Source: Lepraria neglecta
Taxonomy: Eukaryota > Ascomycota > Lecanoromycetes > Lecanorales > Stereocaulaceae
DNA: 64,000 bases
Direction: 5' to 3'
Assembly (NCBI GenBank): GCA_033220425.1
Contig: CM065653.1
Location: 682,001 to 746,000, forward strand
Below the pieces are notes generated by a model. That model saw nothing but the letters and a program-made list of their open reading frames with translations. It was not told the origin of the DNA and did not search any database. Below are positions 1-10,782 of the stretch, piece after piece (the first letter of the stretch is position 1; every line of letters begins with the position of its first letter). The translations under genes and the position numbers were made by a program.

Positions 1-2
1 AA

Positions 3-668
3 CTCCTCGCGCACATCAACAGCCTCGAGAAACTCTACCTCATAGGCCCACACGTGCAGCCTCGTCGGGGCAGAGACCACTCCAACGGCACCATACCCCT
101 CCCTCGCTCCCCAGCCTCTAGCACCTCGTCCCCAAGCAGTACAGACAACAACAACGCTATGGCACTAAAAGACGAATACATAGAAACAATAACCAAACAC
201 CATGGACCTACACTCAAACACCTCCTCCTCCTCCCGCAATGGCGCCTCACAGACGACGACGTAGCGCTCATAATCCGCCAATGCCCCAACCTAGAACAAT
301 TAGGCATCGGTACCGATTTCTCCAACTTCAAACACTTGCGCTTACTCATGCCTTTCCTTACGAATCTCAGTTCGTTGAGATTATTGAGCGCGCCGGATGA
401 TGCGACGTTTGTGAACCAGATGCGGGAATTGGATGAACAAGGTGTGCATGAGAAGAAAATTGGTGAGGAGACGGTTAATCAGCAGTGGAGTCGGTTGCGG
501 TTTATTGAGGTTGGGGCTGAGGATTTAATTTTTGAGATTGGGAAGAGGCAGCCTTATAAAGAGGAAGGGGGAGGGGGGAAGGTAGTTTGGAGGAGGCTGG
601 TTACGAAGAGGCCGGTTGATGTGGTTGGGGATGTTGATATTTGGAAATTGGACTCGTTGGAGGTTTGA
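3..668 (+). CDS. 3' end of a leucine-rich / F-box-like hypothetical protein (partial)
   Basis: The frame is open from the left edge of the window to the TGA at 666-668, so the start lies outside. About 221 residues are visible. Spaced leucines recall the leucine-rich tail of fungal F-box-like proteins: near the edge LLAHINSLEKLYLIG, then LKHLLLLPQW, CPNLEQLGIG and LTNLSSLRLL. No F-box is visible here, because it would be upstream. The family match rests on leucine spacing only. The coding strand is C-rich up to about 350 and strongly G-rich afterwards, which is odd within one exon. It could be another LRR-type protein. Confidence 0.6.
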   Translation, partial: LLAHINSLEKLYLIGPHVQPRRGRDHSNGTIPLPRSPASSTSSPSSTDNNNAMALKDEYIETITKHHGPTLKHLLLLPQWRLTDDDVALIIRQCPNLEQLGIGTDFSNFKHLRLLMPFLTNLSSLRLLSAPDDATFVNQMRELDEQGVHEKKIGEETVNQQWSRLRFIEVGAEDLIFEIGKRQPYKEEGGGGKVVWRRLVTKRPVDVVGDVDIWKLDSLEV

Positions 669-1485
669 GGGGGTGGTGTGTATAATGGGCGGAAAAAGAT
701 CAGGGGCATTGGGATCTGGAGCTTTGGTGGGCTTGGGATGTACAACATGAAGCTGCTACTGGTTACTGGTGCTACACAGAGCGGGAGGAAAAGGTGAAGG
801 GCATTGTGATCTGGAAATTGGTTTTACTTACATATGGGACACAGGGATAGGAACACAGGGATAGGAACACAGGGACCGGATTTCTAATTCAGCGTGTATG
901 CAGGGGTGCATGGCGGAAAGGATTGTCTTGGTTTAGATACCACTGAACGAATAGCATGCAACCAATTCTGCTCCTTACTTCTTAATCTATTCAAACTATA
1001 GATTCATACTCTTTGTTGCATTTGTGGAAGGTTGGCTCCCTCTCAGGTGTTTTTACAACGTTCTGGGCGGATTAATTACCTACTCTCGGGGAGGCTTTTG
1101 CTTTAGGACAACAAGTTTGGCTTTTTTTGGAAGTGGATAATTGGTTGGATGAGGTGTTAGAGCACGCCTGTCTAAACTGGCGTTATCATACATGGGCACG
1201 GCTAGTATCAGATACCTCCTTAATCATGCATGCTGAAATTAGACTCAGCTAGTAACCTTTTTTTGGTTCGCAAACTAAAGCCTTCAATGGGCGTTTACTA
1301 TACCCAAGGCATGTATATTACACATCTCCTCCCTTCATGTCGTTTCATGACTTCGTAAAAGAATGACAGGCACAACCATAATCACTGGCAATAATTCCAG
1401 TAGTTGTGTACTTCAAGAATCCCATCACATCTCCTCGCAAAGCTCATTCGTCAAACTTCAAGCGCGCAAAAAAAGACAAGCCCTT
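669..1485. other. Intergenic region with a 14-base minisatellite
   Basis: I see no convincing gene between the leucine-rich gene and the convergent hexose transporter. At 839-875 the unit ACACAGGGATAGGA occurs twice, followed by a partial third copy. Short frames at 1363-1746 and 1404-1667 run into the transporter's 3' end on the other strand and look like its shadows. Confidence 0.6.
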
Positions 1486-3277
1486 CTAGGCCTTCACATT
1501 CTGCTCCCTACTCTCACTCGCACTCCTCTCCGCATCCTCCTCATGCCCAAACTGCGCCGCCTTCTCCTCATCAAACTCCCCACGCTCCAAAAGCAACGCC
1601 TTCTGCGTCACAATCTTCGTCTTCCATGGAATCGTCCCGATATACTTGGGCCCAAGTGGATCCGTGAACATAGACTCAACCTCTTCGAGCGTCTTGCCAG
1701 CCGTTTCAGGGAAGGCAAAGTACACGTGCACGAACATGGCGAATAAGAAGACGCCAAAGAGAATGTACGTTTCCCATTTGATGTTCACGAAAGCGGGCGG
1801 GACGAAGTAGCCGAGGGCGAAATTGAATGCCCAGTTCGCTGACGTGGAGAGCGCGACGGCTTTGCCGCGGATGCGGAGGGGGTAGAGTTCTGGTGGGTAG
1901 ATCCAGCTTACCGGGCCCCAGGTGGGTGCGTAGGATGCTACGAATAGGTAGGAGCAGGCAATGACGGCTTTGGAGGGGGGGCCGGATATGGACCAAGAGG
2001 CTTCGGGGGTGTTGTTTACGCCTTGTGGACCGGCGTAGTGGCCGTATGATTTGAGCAGGCCGCCGTTTGCGAACATCCAGGTCATCATTAGGAGAGCGCC
2101 GACGAGGAGGGTGGGGCGGCGGCCCCAGCGGTCGACGTAGAGGAGGGCGGGGATGGTCATGACGACGTTGATTACGTATTGGATTGATGATGAGACGAGC
2201 AGATTGTTGCCTGTGAGGCCGGCCATGGCGAAGACATAGGTTATGTAGTACACTGAAGGGTGGTTAGTGGGGTGTGAGATTGGGGTTTGAGGGGGTAAAG
2301 GCTTACTCATGACGTTCATGCCAGTCAATTGGGACCAGATCTGGGTGAAGACGCCGATGTGGGTTCGATTGATCATATTCGGCTTGAAGAGCTCAAGGAA
2401 CGAGGCATCTGCGTTGTTGCGCTCGAATTCGCACATGTCTTTGATATCCTGCAATTCTTTTGCCACGAACGGGCTGTTCGGGTCACCTTTACCATGCACG
2501 AGGGTGAGAACGGCGTGGCAGTCCTCCCAGCGATCTTTGCGTGCGAGCCAGCGAGGAGACTCGGGGAGGAAGCACATTCCGATGAAGAGAAGGATTGCTG
2601 GGATCATTTGCAGAGCCCATGGGAGGCGGAATGCGGCCGTGCCATTGATGAAGGAGCAGCCATAGGAGATGTAGAACATGATTAGAATGCCCCAGGTGAT
2701 GGCCCATTGCTGAGCTCCGACCAGACGACCTCGCTTGCTAGGAGGTGCTAATTCGGAGATGTAAACTGGGACTTGAGCAGAGCAGATGCCGACGCAGAAA
2801 CCGTTGATGATACGGCCGACGATTAGCATACCGATGTTCTGAGAGGCTGAGACGATGATGGAGCCAATCACCCTAGTATTCGTTCTTCAGACTTGCAAGT
2901 TTGGTGGTACTCAGGGTTGGCAAACTCACCAGATGATTGCACCGAGCATGATAGCCTTCTTACGACCGAAGATATCAGAGATGAAGCCGGAGCACAAAGC
3001 AGCGAGCCATGATCCTCCGGCCATGGAAGCAGTGATACCGCCTTGGACATTGGCCCTGGGACCTAGGCACTGGCTGGGGTCGGTGGTGGGGGGACCTTGG
3101 TTGAAGTAGCATTTGTATTGGGTGGTGCCCAGGATAGCGGACATAGAAGAGATATCGAAACTGAATGACTTAGTCTTTTTCTCGGATGTGGACAACAACC
3201 TCATAAGTCACTTACCCAAACAGACCACCGCCAACAATAGCAATGGCCGCGATCACGTAGACGTTTCCGATAGGCAT
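1486..3277 (-). CDS. MFS monosaccharide (hexose) transporter, MstA/HGT-like
   Basis: This is a plasma-membrane sugar/proton symporter of the major facilitator superfamily. Four exons (3277-3216, 3160-2930, 2872-2307, 2252-1486) join in frame to 541 residues, the usual length. After the first junction the protein reads GLFGFDISSMSAILGT, typical of TM1 in fungal glucose transporters. Other family marks are GRKKAI after TM2, PESPRWL at the end of TM6, DRWGRRP, and PETAGKTLEEVE after TM12. All introns are 50-58 bases with GTAAGT or GTGAGT-type donors. The start ATG precedes PIGNVYVIAAIAIVGGG, a normal N-terminus. Substrate range (glucose, other hexoses or pentoses) cannot be read from the sequence. 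Confidence 0.93.
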
Positions 3278-5366
3278 TTTGGAGGATTGTGTTTAGTTGT
3301 TGACCTTTTCCTTAGTTGTTGATCATGCAAGGGGAAGAAGAGTGTCACGATGAACAGCCTCGAGGAAGGAAAGAGGTGAAGGGGGAGCGAAGATCTGATA
3401 TACATCTCACATCAAACACGCGTTGAGCTCCAAGAGTGGATCTCGGAACCCAGTTGGCCAGTCATCACGCCTAAAAATTCAAGTCACATGCAGTTCATCC
3501 ATTTCACGGTCTTTCATTGGATGCCTTTCGCCGTTGGTACTTCACTTTCACCAACAACTGATTGTCACAAGGCGGCACTAGTCATAGTGCATGCGGGGTA
3601 CCCGTATTTGCTGCTGCTGCTGCATGGTACCCCACCAAGTGATCTTCCAACACCCTGGTTCCCCTTCCCGCTTGCCGTTGACGAAGGCGGCGTCGAAGGA
3701 CTTTGGGGGTGGAAAGACAACATTGGTGTCGCATGACCATCCACTGAATTCGTGTGAATCGAAATTTGTCATTGTACTGGGAGTGAAGTGGAGGCAAAGA
3801 TTCGACGGTTATCCTCGGGCAATTGCTCCTTCTAAAGGTGTGCTGACTGCAGTAGATAAGTAGATAACACTGCAGCTTATTGCATGAGGAATTGCATGAG
3901 GCATTTCTCCACAACGCTCAAAACAACTTTGGGTTGACGATAAACCGGGAATGTGCAGTGAGGGATCATCGTCAATGGCACGGTGGGATTGATTCAAAGT
4001 AACGGTTAGTCAGTGGTGTCGGAGGGACTTTCCTGTCATAGTAAGGTCAGGCACGGCATGTCGTTCATCACCTGCCAAGCTTTTGCCAAACCCCTCGCCG
4101 CTTTTCCAACCATTCTCCAACGTCCCTCACCCATCGTACCTTGTCAAACCTCGGTAGCCACTCCGTGCAATTCAGACTGTTTTGAGAGTCTTATGGCAAG
4201 CAATGTTTGTACCGCATAGCCGGTCATTGAGCCTTCTTTGCAACAGCACCTATTACGAGTCATGAGAGCGGCTCAGTGGCCGTTCGCACTGTCAAGAAAC
4301 TGGCACCATACTTATAAAATTCTATCAATTAATTGATGGATTAAGAAGTGTCGAGTCTGTGCGCACTACAGCTGTCGAAGTCGTAAATTGATAGTGTAGT
4401 GCTCGAAAAGTCCAAATTCCGTCCTAACATCCTAGAGGCTGACCATTTGTTTTGCAGCCTACCTACTTTTTCCACGTTCTGCGCTCGTTGTGCCGCTGTC
4501 AAACAGCCTCTTGCTTTGGTAAATTTCAGCCCAGTACTTTTGTCTCCTGCCATTTCCTTCGTAGTTTGGGAAAGGAAATGGCCTCCATGAATAAGAGCAT
4601 GGCGCTCCTCAACTCTGCTAACGCTACCGCTGATACTGACGCTCCGTCTATTCAAGGAGCGTCCAATTTGCAGCGATTGTGACCTTTAGGTTTGCCCACT
4701 GCTCTCGCTCTTCAATCAACAAAGTGTGGCATTTGCTCGATTTCAGTAGAGCTGGGAGGTTATGCAGGTAGATGAGCTACGCAGTAAACGTGCGTTTCAC
4801 GGAAGGTGTAAATTGGAGGCTTGCGAGGAAAGAAGTAGATATGCAGGCTTCATGCTCTCGACACATAGAGTCAGTAAAAGATAGTATTGCAAAATTCACA
4901 GGAGGCTCAGGGATTGGTGAGCATGGTAGACTATAGTCTCGACCAATGATACGGGCCTTAAACCCTTTGTATGTGGGGGCCAGTTTTTTAAGCCGCACTC
5001 ATGTGTCCAATGACAGATCATCGAACCTATCCCTGCTAGCGTCGGCTTCTCGCTCTTATCAGCTTCGAACAAACCCATTTTCAACTATCACGGCTCAGCC
5101 TCGTAGCCTTCGTTCAGGCAAAGGCTGAAGCCTGCCCGTCATGTTCTCAAACATCGAGTCTCCTACATGCATTCAGGCCCAGCTTTATTCCGGCGGACAC
5201 AGCATTTCTTCGTCTTTTAGCTAATACTCGCAGACAAAACGAAATGCCAGAACCTCTACATCAGCACGATACCTTCGCCGTTGGAGAGCAAGAGCCTTGC
5301 CCTCCAATCCGAATCCTACATTCAACGATCCCATGAGACTGCCCTTCTGCCTCCTTCGCATGCGGG
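3278..5366. other. Long intergenic region, upstream of two divergent genes
   Basis: About 2.1 kb separate the hexose transporter (leftward) from the NLR gene (rightward). The small frames here have no recognisable domain and no splice pattern linking them. Two copies of ATTGCATGAG lie close together near 3880-3900. The region probably holds the promoters of both genes and decayed sequence. Confidence 0.5.
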
Positions 5367-8300
5367 ATGTCACGCGAACGAGTCGGCCTATTCGAGCTCT
5401 CTGCCGGCAATGAATCCAAGACGGTGGACGTTGTGGCTGTTCATGGACTGCAAGGCGACGCTTTTAAAACATGGGAACATGAGAATGGATCAATGTGGCT
5501 ACGAGACTTTCTGGCGAAGGACTTACCATTTGCACGAGTCATGACGTTCGGGTATGACTCCACAGTAGCCTTCAGCAAATCTGTGGCTCAAATTGAGGAC
5601 AAAGCTTTGGATCTTCTCAATCGCCTCGGCGCGGAGAGGATTCGCTTTGATCCAGCGGCCTCGAATGTGACACCAATTGTTTTCATATGCCATAGCCTGG
5701 GGGGCATTCTCGTCAAAAAGGCAATAGCACTTGCCCATGACCGCTGCTCTATACCGGAATTCGGGAATATAGCGGACCACACTAAGGCCATTGCATTTGT
5801 GGGAGTGCCACACAAAGGATCCAGTAGTGCCTGGTGGGGAAACCTTGCCGCCAACATCTTGAACGGTGTGAGTATTGGCACCTCTACAAACACGAGACTT
5901 GTCGCCGACCTTAGGAAAGACTCCTCGACCTTGATAAACATCTCTAGCCAATTTGTGCATCGGAGCCAGGGCCTAAAAATATATACCTTCTATGAGACCA
6001 GAAAATTAGGTCCGGTAGTGGTGTGTTCTACTTGTGCAGACAGAGTGATATCCCTCTTACTAAGCAGTGCCGTTATAGATTGTCAACAAAGCATCTGCAC
6101 AGATCGGTATTCCGAATGAACGGCTGTTTGCCGTCGATGCAAATCACAGAAGTATCTGTAGGTTCGCTTCTGCCACAAGCCACGAATATAAAGCTGTTGG
6201 AGGTCAATTAGCACTGTTGATAAAATCTTTGGAGCCTAGCAAAATTCTGTGTATGTCGGCACTAAATTTATTCTTATCGCATTAGACTGATATCTCGCCA
6301 GTGTCCAAGGAACAGTCTGATTGTATGAGGGACCTCTATCTGTCAGACCCTGGCGCAGCGAAAGGAAGGGTCCCTCCAAGAGTGCAAGGCACATGCTCCT
6401 GGCTTTCGACACACCATTCGTATATGGAATGGCTCGACAGCGACGGCCCTCGCATGTTGTGGGTGACAGGAGCTCCTGGATCAGGAAAGACGGTCCTTTC
6501 CACATTTGTCATTGATGAGATACGAAATACGGGCTGCCCTCCTCTATTATGCTTCTTCTTTTCTGATGACAAATATGCTTTGCAAAAATCAGCCGTGGCT
6601 CTTCTACGCGGGGTCCTGTACCAGCTTCTCCTCCAGAACCAGGACTTAGTCAAGCATGCCCTCGTTCATTGGAACATTACCGCAGGCAAGACGTTTGAAG
6701 AACTGAGCGTGCTCTGGAAAATTTGCACTGCCTGTTTTGATGACCCGTGTTTAGGAGATGTTATCTGCGTACTAGACGCACTTGACGAATGCGAGGCACC
6801 AGACCGTGGGCAACTTCTCACGTGGCTTACACAATTCATTGGAAGTCACCCACCAGGCTCGACAAACGTCAAATTTTTCCTCACAAGTCGCCCTGAGATC
6901 GGTATTGCTGACATACTGGAGGATTCTGCCATCAGGATAAGGCTTGAAATTCATGAAGACAGGGACTGGCTCAGCAATGACATCGAAGACTTCATCAGCC
7001 ACGAAATTAGCGCGCTCCCTGTTCTGAGGAAGTGGCAGCACGCGAGGAAAGAGCAGCTTCGAAGCCGCCTTATCAAGAATGCTGATAGGACCTTCTTATG
7101 GGTTTCACTAGTCCTTCAGAAACTACCCTTCGAGTCTCAAATGTCTGAAACGGGCCTTGCGATGATGCTGTCCCAGATCCCAGACCGCCTTGAGGACATC
7201 TATCGGGAAATATTGATGACGATCCCACCTGGCAATCGAAAGGAAGCCAAAACAATGCTAGCAATACTGGCAATGGCTCAAAATCCTCTTAGTCAGGACG
7301 AGCTTCAAGAATGTTGGGCGATCCGATTTCATCATGAGTCCGTCCGCCACATGATGGGAGATGTTGAGCCAGACATCCAACGAACAGTTGGCATTTTATG
7401 CGGGCAATTTGTACGCTGGGAGAAGTCTGATAACAAACGTGGCACGGAGAAATTCTCTGAAGCCACCGTGGAGCAATGTCGACTGGTTCACCAGTCCGCC
7501 AAGGATTTTCTTCTATCAAAATCCAAGCGGGACCCAGCCGTTATCACAGAAACGTCATGGTTCCATCTCGACGCGGCGGAAGCAGCCCAAATAATGGCCA
7601 TAAGGTGTGTGTGGTACGCGAATCTCAATGACTTTCGTGCCGGTATTCTGGTCCCAAGGCACTTGAAGCATAGCAATTCCAACAGCGTTGGTATTGCGCG
7701 ACCAGATAAGATCAGGCGTGCCCTCGATTACCGCTGCAATCAATACGCGTTCCTGCATTACGTTCTCCATTATTGGGCATACCATTTTCGCGAGGTTGAA
7801 AGGCTGAGCGCAAAGCACGCTTCTGAGATACAGTACATCGCCGATCTCGTGATCCAAATGTATAGGAATAACATCTCAATTCGAGCTCACTGGTTTATCA
7901 AAATGCTTCGCCTTACAGACACGCCACTGAGGCAAAAGCGCTGCCGTGTCTCGCCCTTGGTGTTCTGCGCGTATAATGGGCATAAGACAGTTGTACCCCA
8001 TCTACTCAAAATCTCGCCTAGAATTAATGTTTCAATACCTCAGTTGAAATTCTCAGCGCTCCACATGGCGGTCTTGGGAAAGCACCTCCTCATGGTCGAA
8101 TGGCTTCTCCAAGAAGGTGCCTATATCGAGGCAGTTGACGACTGGAAACGAACACCCTTGCATCTGGCTGCGAGACGAAACAACATCGAAATCTTACGCT
8201 GCCTGCTAAAGAACGGGGCTAAAGTGTCTGCGGAAGACCAGTTTGGGACTACCCCTATTCAAGGGGCCGAAGAACGCGGATTGACGGATCATGTAGAGTT

Positions 8301-9237
8301 ATTGGCAAGCTATGAGTTCGATGCAGATAAGATTAATAGGCTGAAGAGGAAGCCCTGCAGTGTACCAAGTGCCGGAGAAAATCATGGCTACGAGTTTGCG
8401 TACAAGGCCTCGGAGACCATTGCCCGTCTTCCTTATCAAGAGGTTGCGGAGCTCTCTGATTCCAGCGAAGATGGAGAGATGGACGACCTAACGGATTCCT
8501 CTAATGATGAAGAATTGTGCGATCCCTCAGGCCGCTCTCAAGTATATGGCAAGCCCGGCGCAGATTCAGGAAGCTCGTCCGAGAGATTTAGCTTGAGTCA
8601 CGCAGGCAGCGCAAGCTCTCTTGCTAGTCATGCGCGAAGAAGCTCATACAACATCCATAAAGGTGGTAGCGCGACCTCCCTTACCAACAACGGGCAAAGA
8701 AGCCCATCCATCATCCACAAAGCTGATAGCGCAAGCTCTCTTGCTAGCAGTGCGCGAAGAAGCTCAAGCGTTATTCGTAAACCTGGTAGCTCAAGCTCTC
8801 TTGCTAGACATGCGCGAGAAAACCCTTTCATTGTCCCCCAAGGTCGTCAAAACGATGAAACATCCCATGCGCATATGTCCTTGATAGCGATAGGTGAGCG
8901 CGATCACCTACCGCTTCTTTTAAGGTCTTTTACGACGGGGAATTATAGTGATATAGACCCCGGGGAATTGGAAGTAGATGAGGAGACACTCGAGATGGGT
9001 GGCGCTAAACCAAATTCCCGTGAGGTGGATAAAGAAACCCCAGAGATAGATGTTAATGGACTAGAGCCCCTTGAAGTGCAAGGACAGGTGCCATCGGCGG
9101 TCAAACCGAAAACTAGGGGGCGGCATATCGGCTCCTTGAAATCTCATATTGGCAATGCAAAACGAAGAGCGTTCAATCTGCTTCATAAAGGCGTACAAGG
9201 AAGTAAAAAGGAGATTGCACCTGGGAATGCCACTTGA
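5367..9237 (+). CDS. NLR-type protein: alpha/beta-hydrolase, NACHT, ankyrin repeats, tandem-repeat tail
   Basis: This is a fungal NOD-like receptor architecture. Three exons (5367-6020, 6079-6250, 6302-9237) join in frame to 1253 residues. Residues 20-260 form a serine-esterase/lipase-like fold with VHGLQGDAFKTW and the nucleophile elbow CHSLGG (serine about 110). The NACHT domain has a P-loop GAPGSGKT at about 332 and a Walker B-like CVLDALDECE at about 440. Ankyrin repeats lie at about 835-935 (TPLHLAARRNNIEILRCLL). The tail is acidic and serine-rich, with a 20-residue tandem repeat coded by 60-base units (8581-8840), then a basic end. Members of this class sense non-self through the C-terminal repeats and signal through the N-terminal domain; that role is inferred here. 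An upstream ATG at 5244 runs into a stop, so 5367 is preferred. Confidence 0.88.
8581..8840 (+). repeat. 60-base in-frame tandem repeat in the NLR tail
   Basis: Four units of exactly 60 bases follow one another, each coding for 20 residues. Each unit carries a core like GSASSLASxARRSS followed by an isoleucine-lysine segment. Units 1, 3 and 4 are closest; unit 2 (GSATSLTNNGQRS) is most diverged. The exact period keeps the frame through unit gain or loss. Confidence 0.9.
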
Positions 9238-10350
9238 GAATACGCGAAGCACGCTCGATGTTATGCCTGGGAAGATCATCCTACTGGGTGAGATCGCAGT
9301 CCTGTGATCAGGCATACCAGAGATTCTCGATTTGGCCGGTACTCCTGAGCAATCCTAAATCTGTAGATGAAGGTGGATATGCAACAGGGGACAGAACTCG
9401 CTTTGATTTGTTGTGGTCTCGGTACGACAAGAGCCCACTCCGGCGACGATGAAGATTATGAGGACAGAGAATTGTTGCGCAGATTATTGTTGCACAAGCT
9501 CTGCAGCCATCTTACGCCCTCGAAAGCAGTAGGAGGATTCTGGAAGTCGAAAATCGTTTTAAGTGCTTGTCTATGCTTTCGTCTCCACTTTTCCAGCACA
9601 TCTTATATGTTTGTCCTCCAGGTCGTCGATGTATGTTGCAATGGAGCATAATAATGAGACGCACGATCAAGGTCGCTTCAGCAATCTGCTGCAAAGATAT
9701 GGCAAGCATTATGCCGCTAATAACTGCTCGAATAAAGCTCAATTTGTGCAGATGGATTCAACGACTCCATTCAAGGAGAACAGAGATATGCAAGTCGAAT
9801 GTTTCCAGTGATAATTCAGCCCTCAGCCCTCAGCATCAGGCCTTTCGCCTTCTGCCCATACTCCTGGCCTTTGCGCTGATCGACAAACTTCTGACGACGC
9901 AAAACCCCAGCTTCTACATCGACAAGGAGTCAGACACCGGTACAGGCTTATATTCTGAAAGGTACAGAGTCTGGGGAGAACGGTGCTGCAAAATTTCAGC
10001 GCAGAATGACAGGCGGTCTTAGATTTCCATGAAAGATGAATTCTGACCTGCATTACCGAGGAGATATGGAGGTATCAGCATGGCAGGAAATTTTCGTCAG
10101 GCATGGGTCGGGCGTTATGATTATGGAAACGAACGACAAGCAGCATGGACAGAGAAACACCCTTGAGACGGTCAAATGACCCTTGGTTCACATTGAACCA
10201 TGCGACTAGACTCGTTAGATACAATTAGAGTGAATTGCGAGGGAATTAGGGCTGCCTTTCTTCCAGAGTTTGAGACTCACTTCCTACTCGCATGCGGTTA
10301 TATGCTCACCGCCCAACCCTCCTAAACTGCTTATCCACCTTATTCGGTAT
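9238..10350. other. Intergenic region downstream of the NLR gene
   Basis: No gene is convincing here. The frames at 9367-9651 and 9567-10022 have no domain, no family resemblance and no supporting splice sites. The stretch ends at a decayed HAD-like tail. Confidence 0.5.
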
Positions 10351-10533
10351 TCACCTTCTCTCCTCGAACCACCATGTAAAGCCCATCCCCCTCTCCGACT
10401 CCTCCCCGCTTTCAATCCACACACTAGCCAATCCCACATCTTCTGAAAGATTACCGAGTACTCTGGGATGACAGAAGTCCCAGCTGCAACAACAATCGCC
10501 GATTACTCCTAGGCCTTCTTTCAAAAGCAGCAC
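10351..10533 (-). pseudogene. Decayed tail of a HAD-like hydrolase (duplicate of the gene at 12934-13753)
   Basis: The minus-strand frame reads SEDVGLASVWIESGEE and then FTWWFEE, which parallels the tail of the HAD gene nearby (MGMTSAWIARG, then FTWRFEDM). The nucleotide strings flanking CAATCCACRCACTAG also agree between 10364-10440 and 12985-13090. Only the last 50 or so codons are recognisable and nothing upstream resembles the catalytic part. I infer a partial duplication or the remnant of a second paralog. Chance similarity is possible because the match is short. Confidence 0.45.
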
Positions 10534-10782
10534 CCAGCTTGCGCAATCATGTTAACAAATCAAGAAATCCTCCGCTTCCATCTTGCTCTATTTGGCCCGA
10601 TGTGGCTCTCCAACACAAGTTTTGTGGCATTGCTTATCATGACTATGATCACGGCGGAAGAGACCCCGGCTCAGAGATCTAGCTTATTGAACACCGAATG
10701 TCTATGTGGTGTAGTCCAATTGGGTGGAGCTGCTTCATACCAGCGTGATGTCTTCCTGATCGACAACATCAAACATCCCAGA

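Noticed and set aside
9367-10022. Open frames just downstream of the NLR gene
   Set aside because: No motif, no link by splicing, and stops in all frames nearby.
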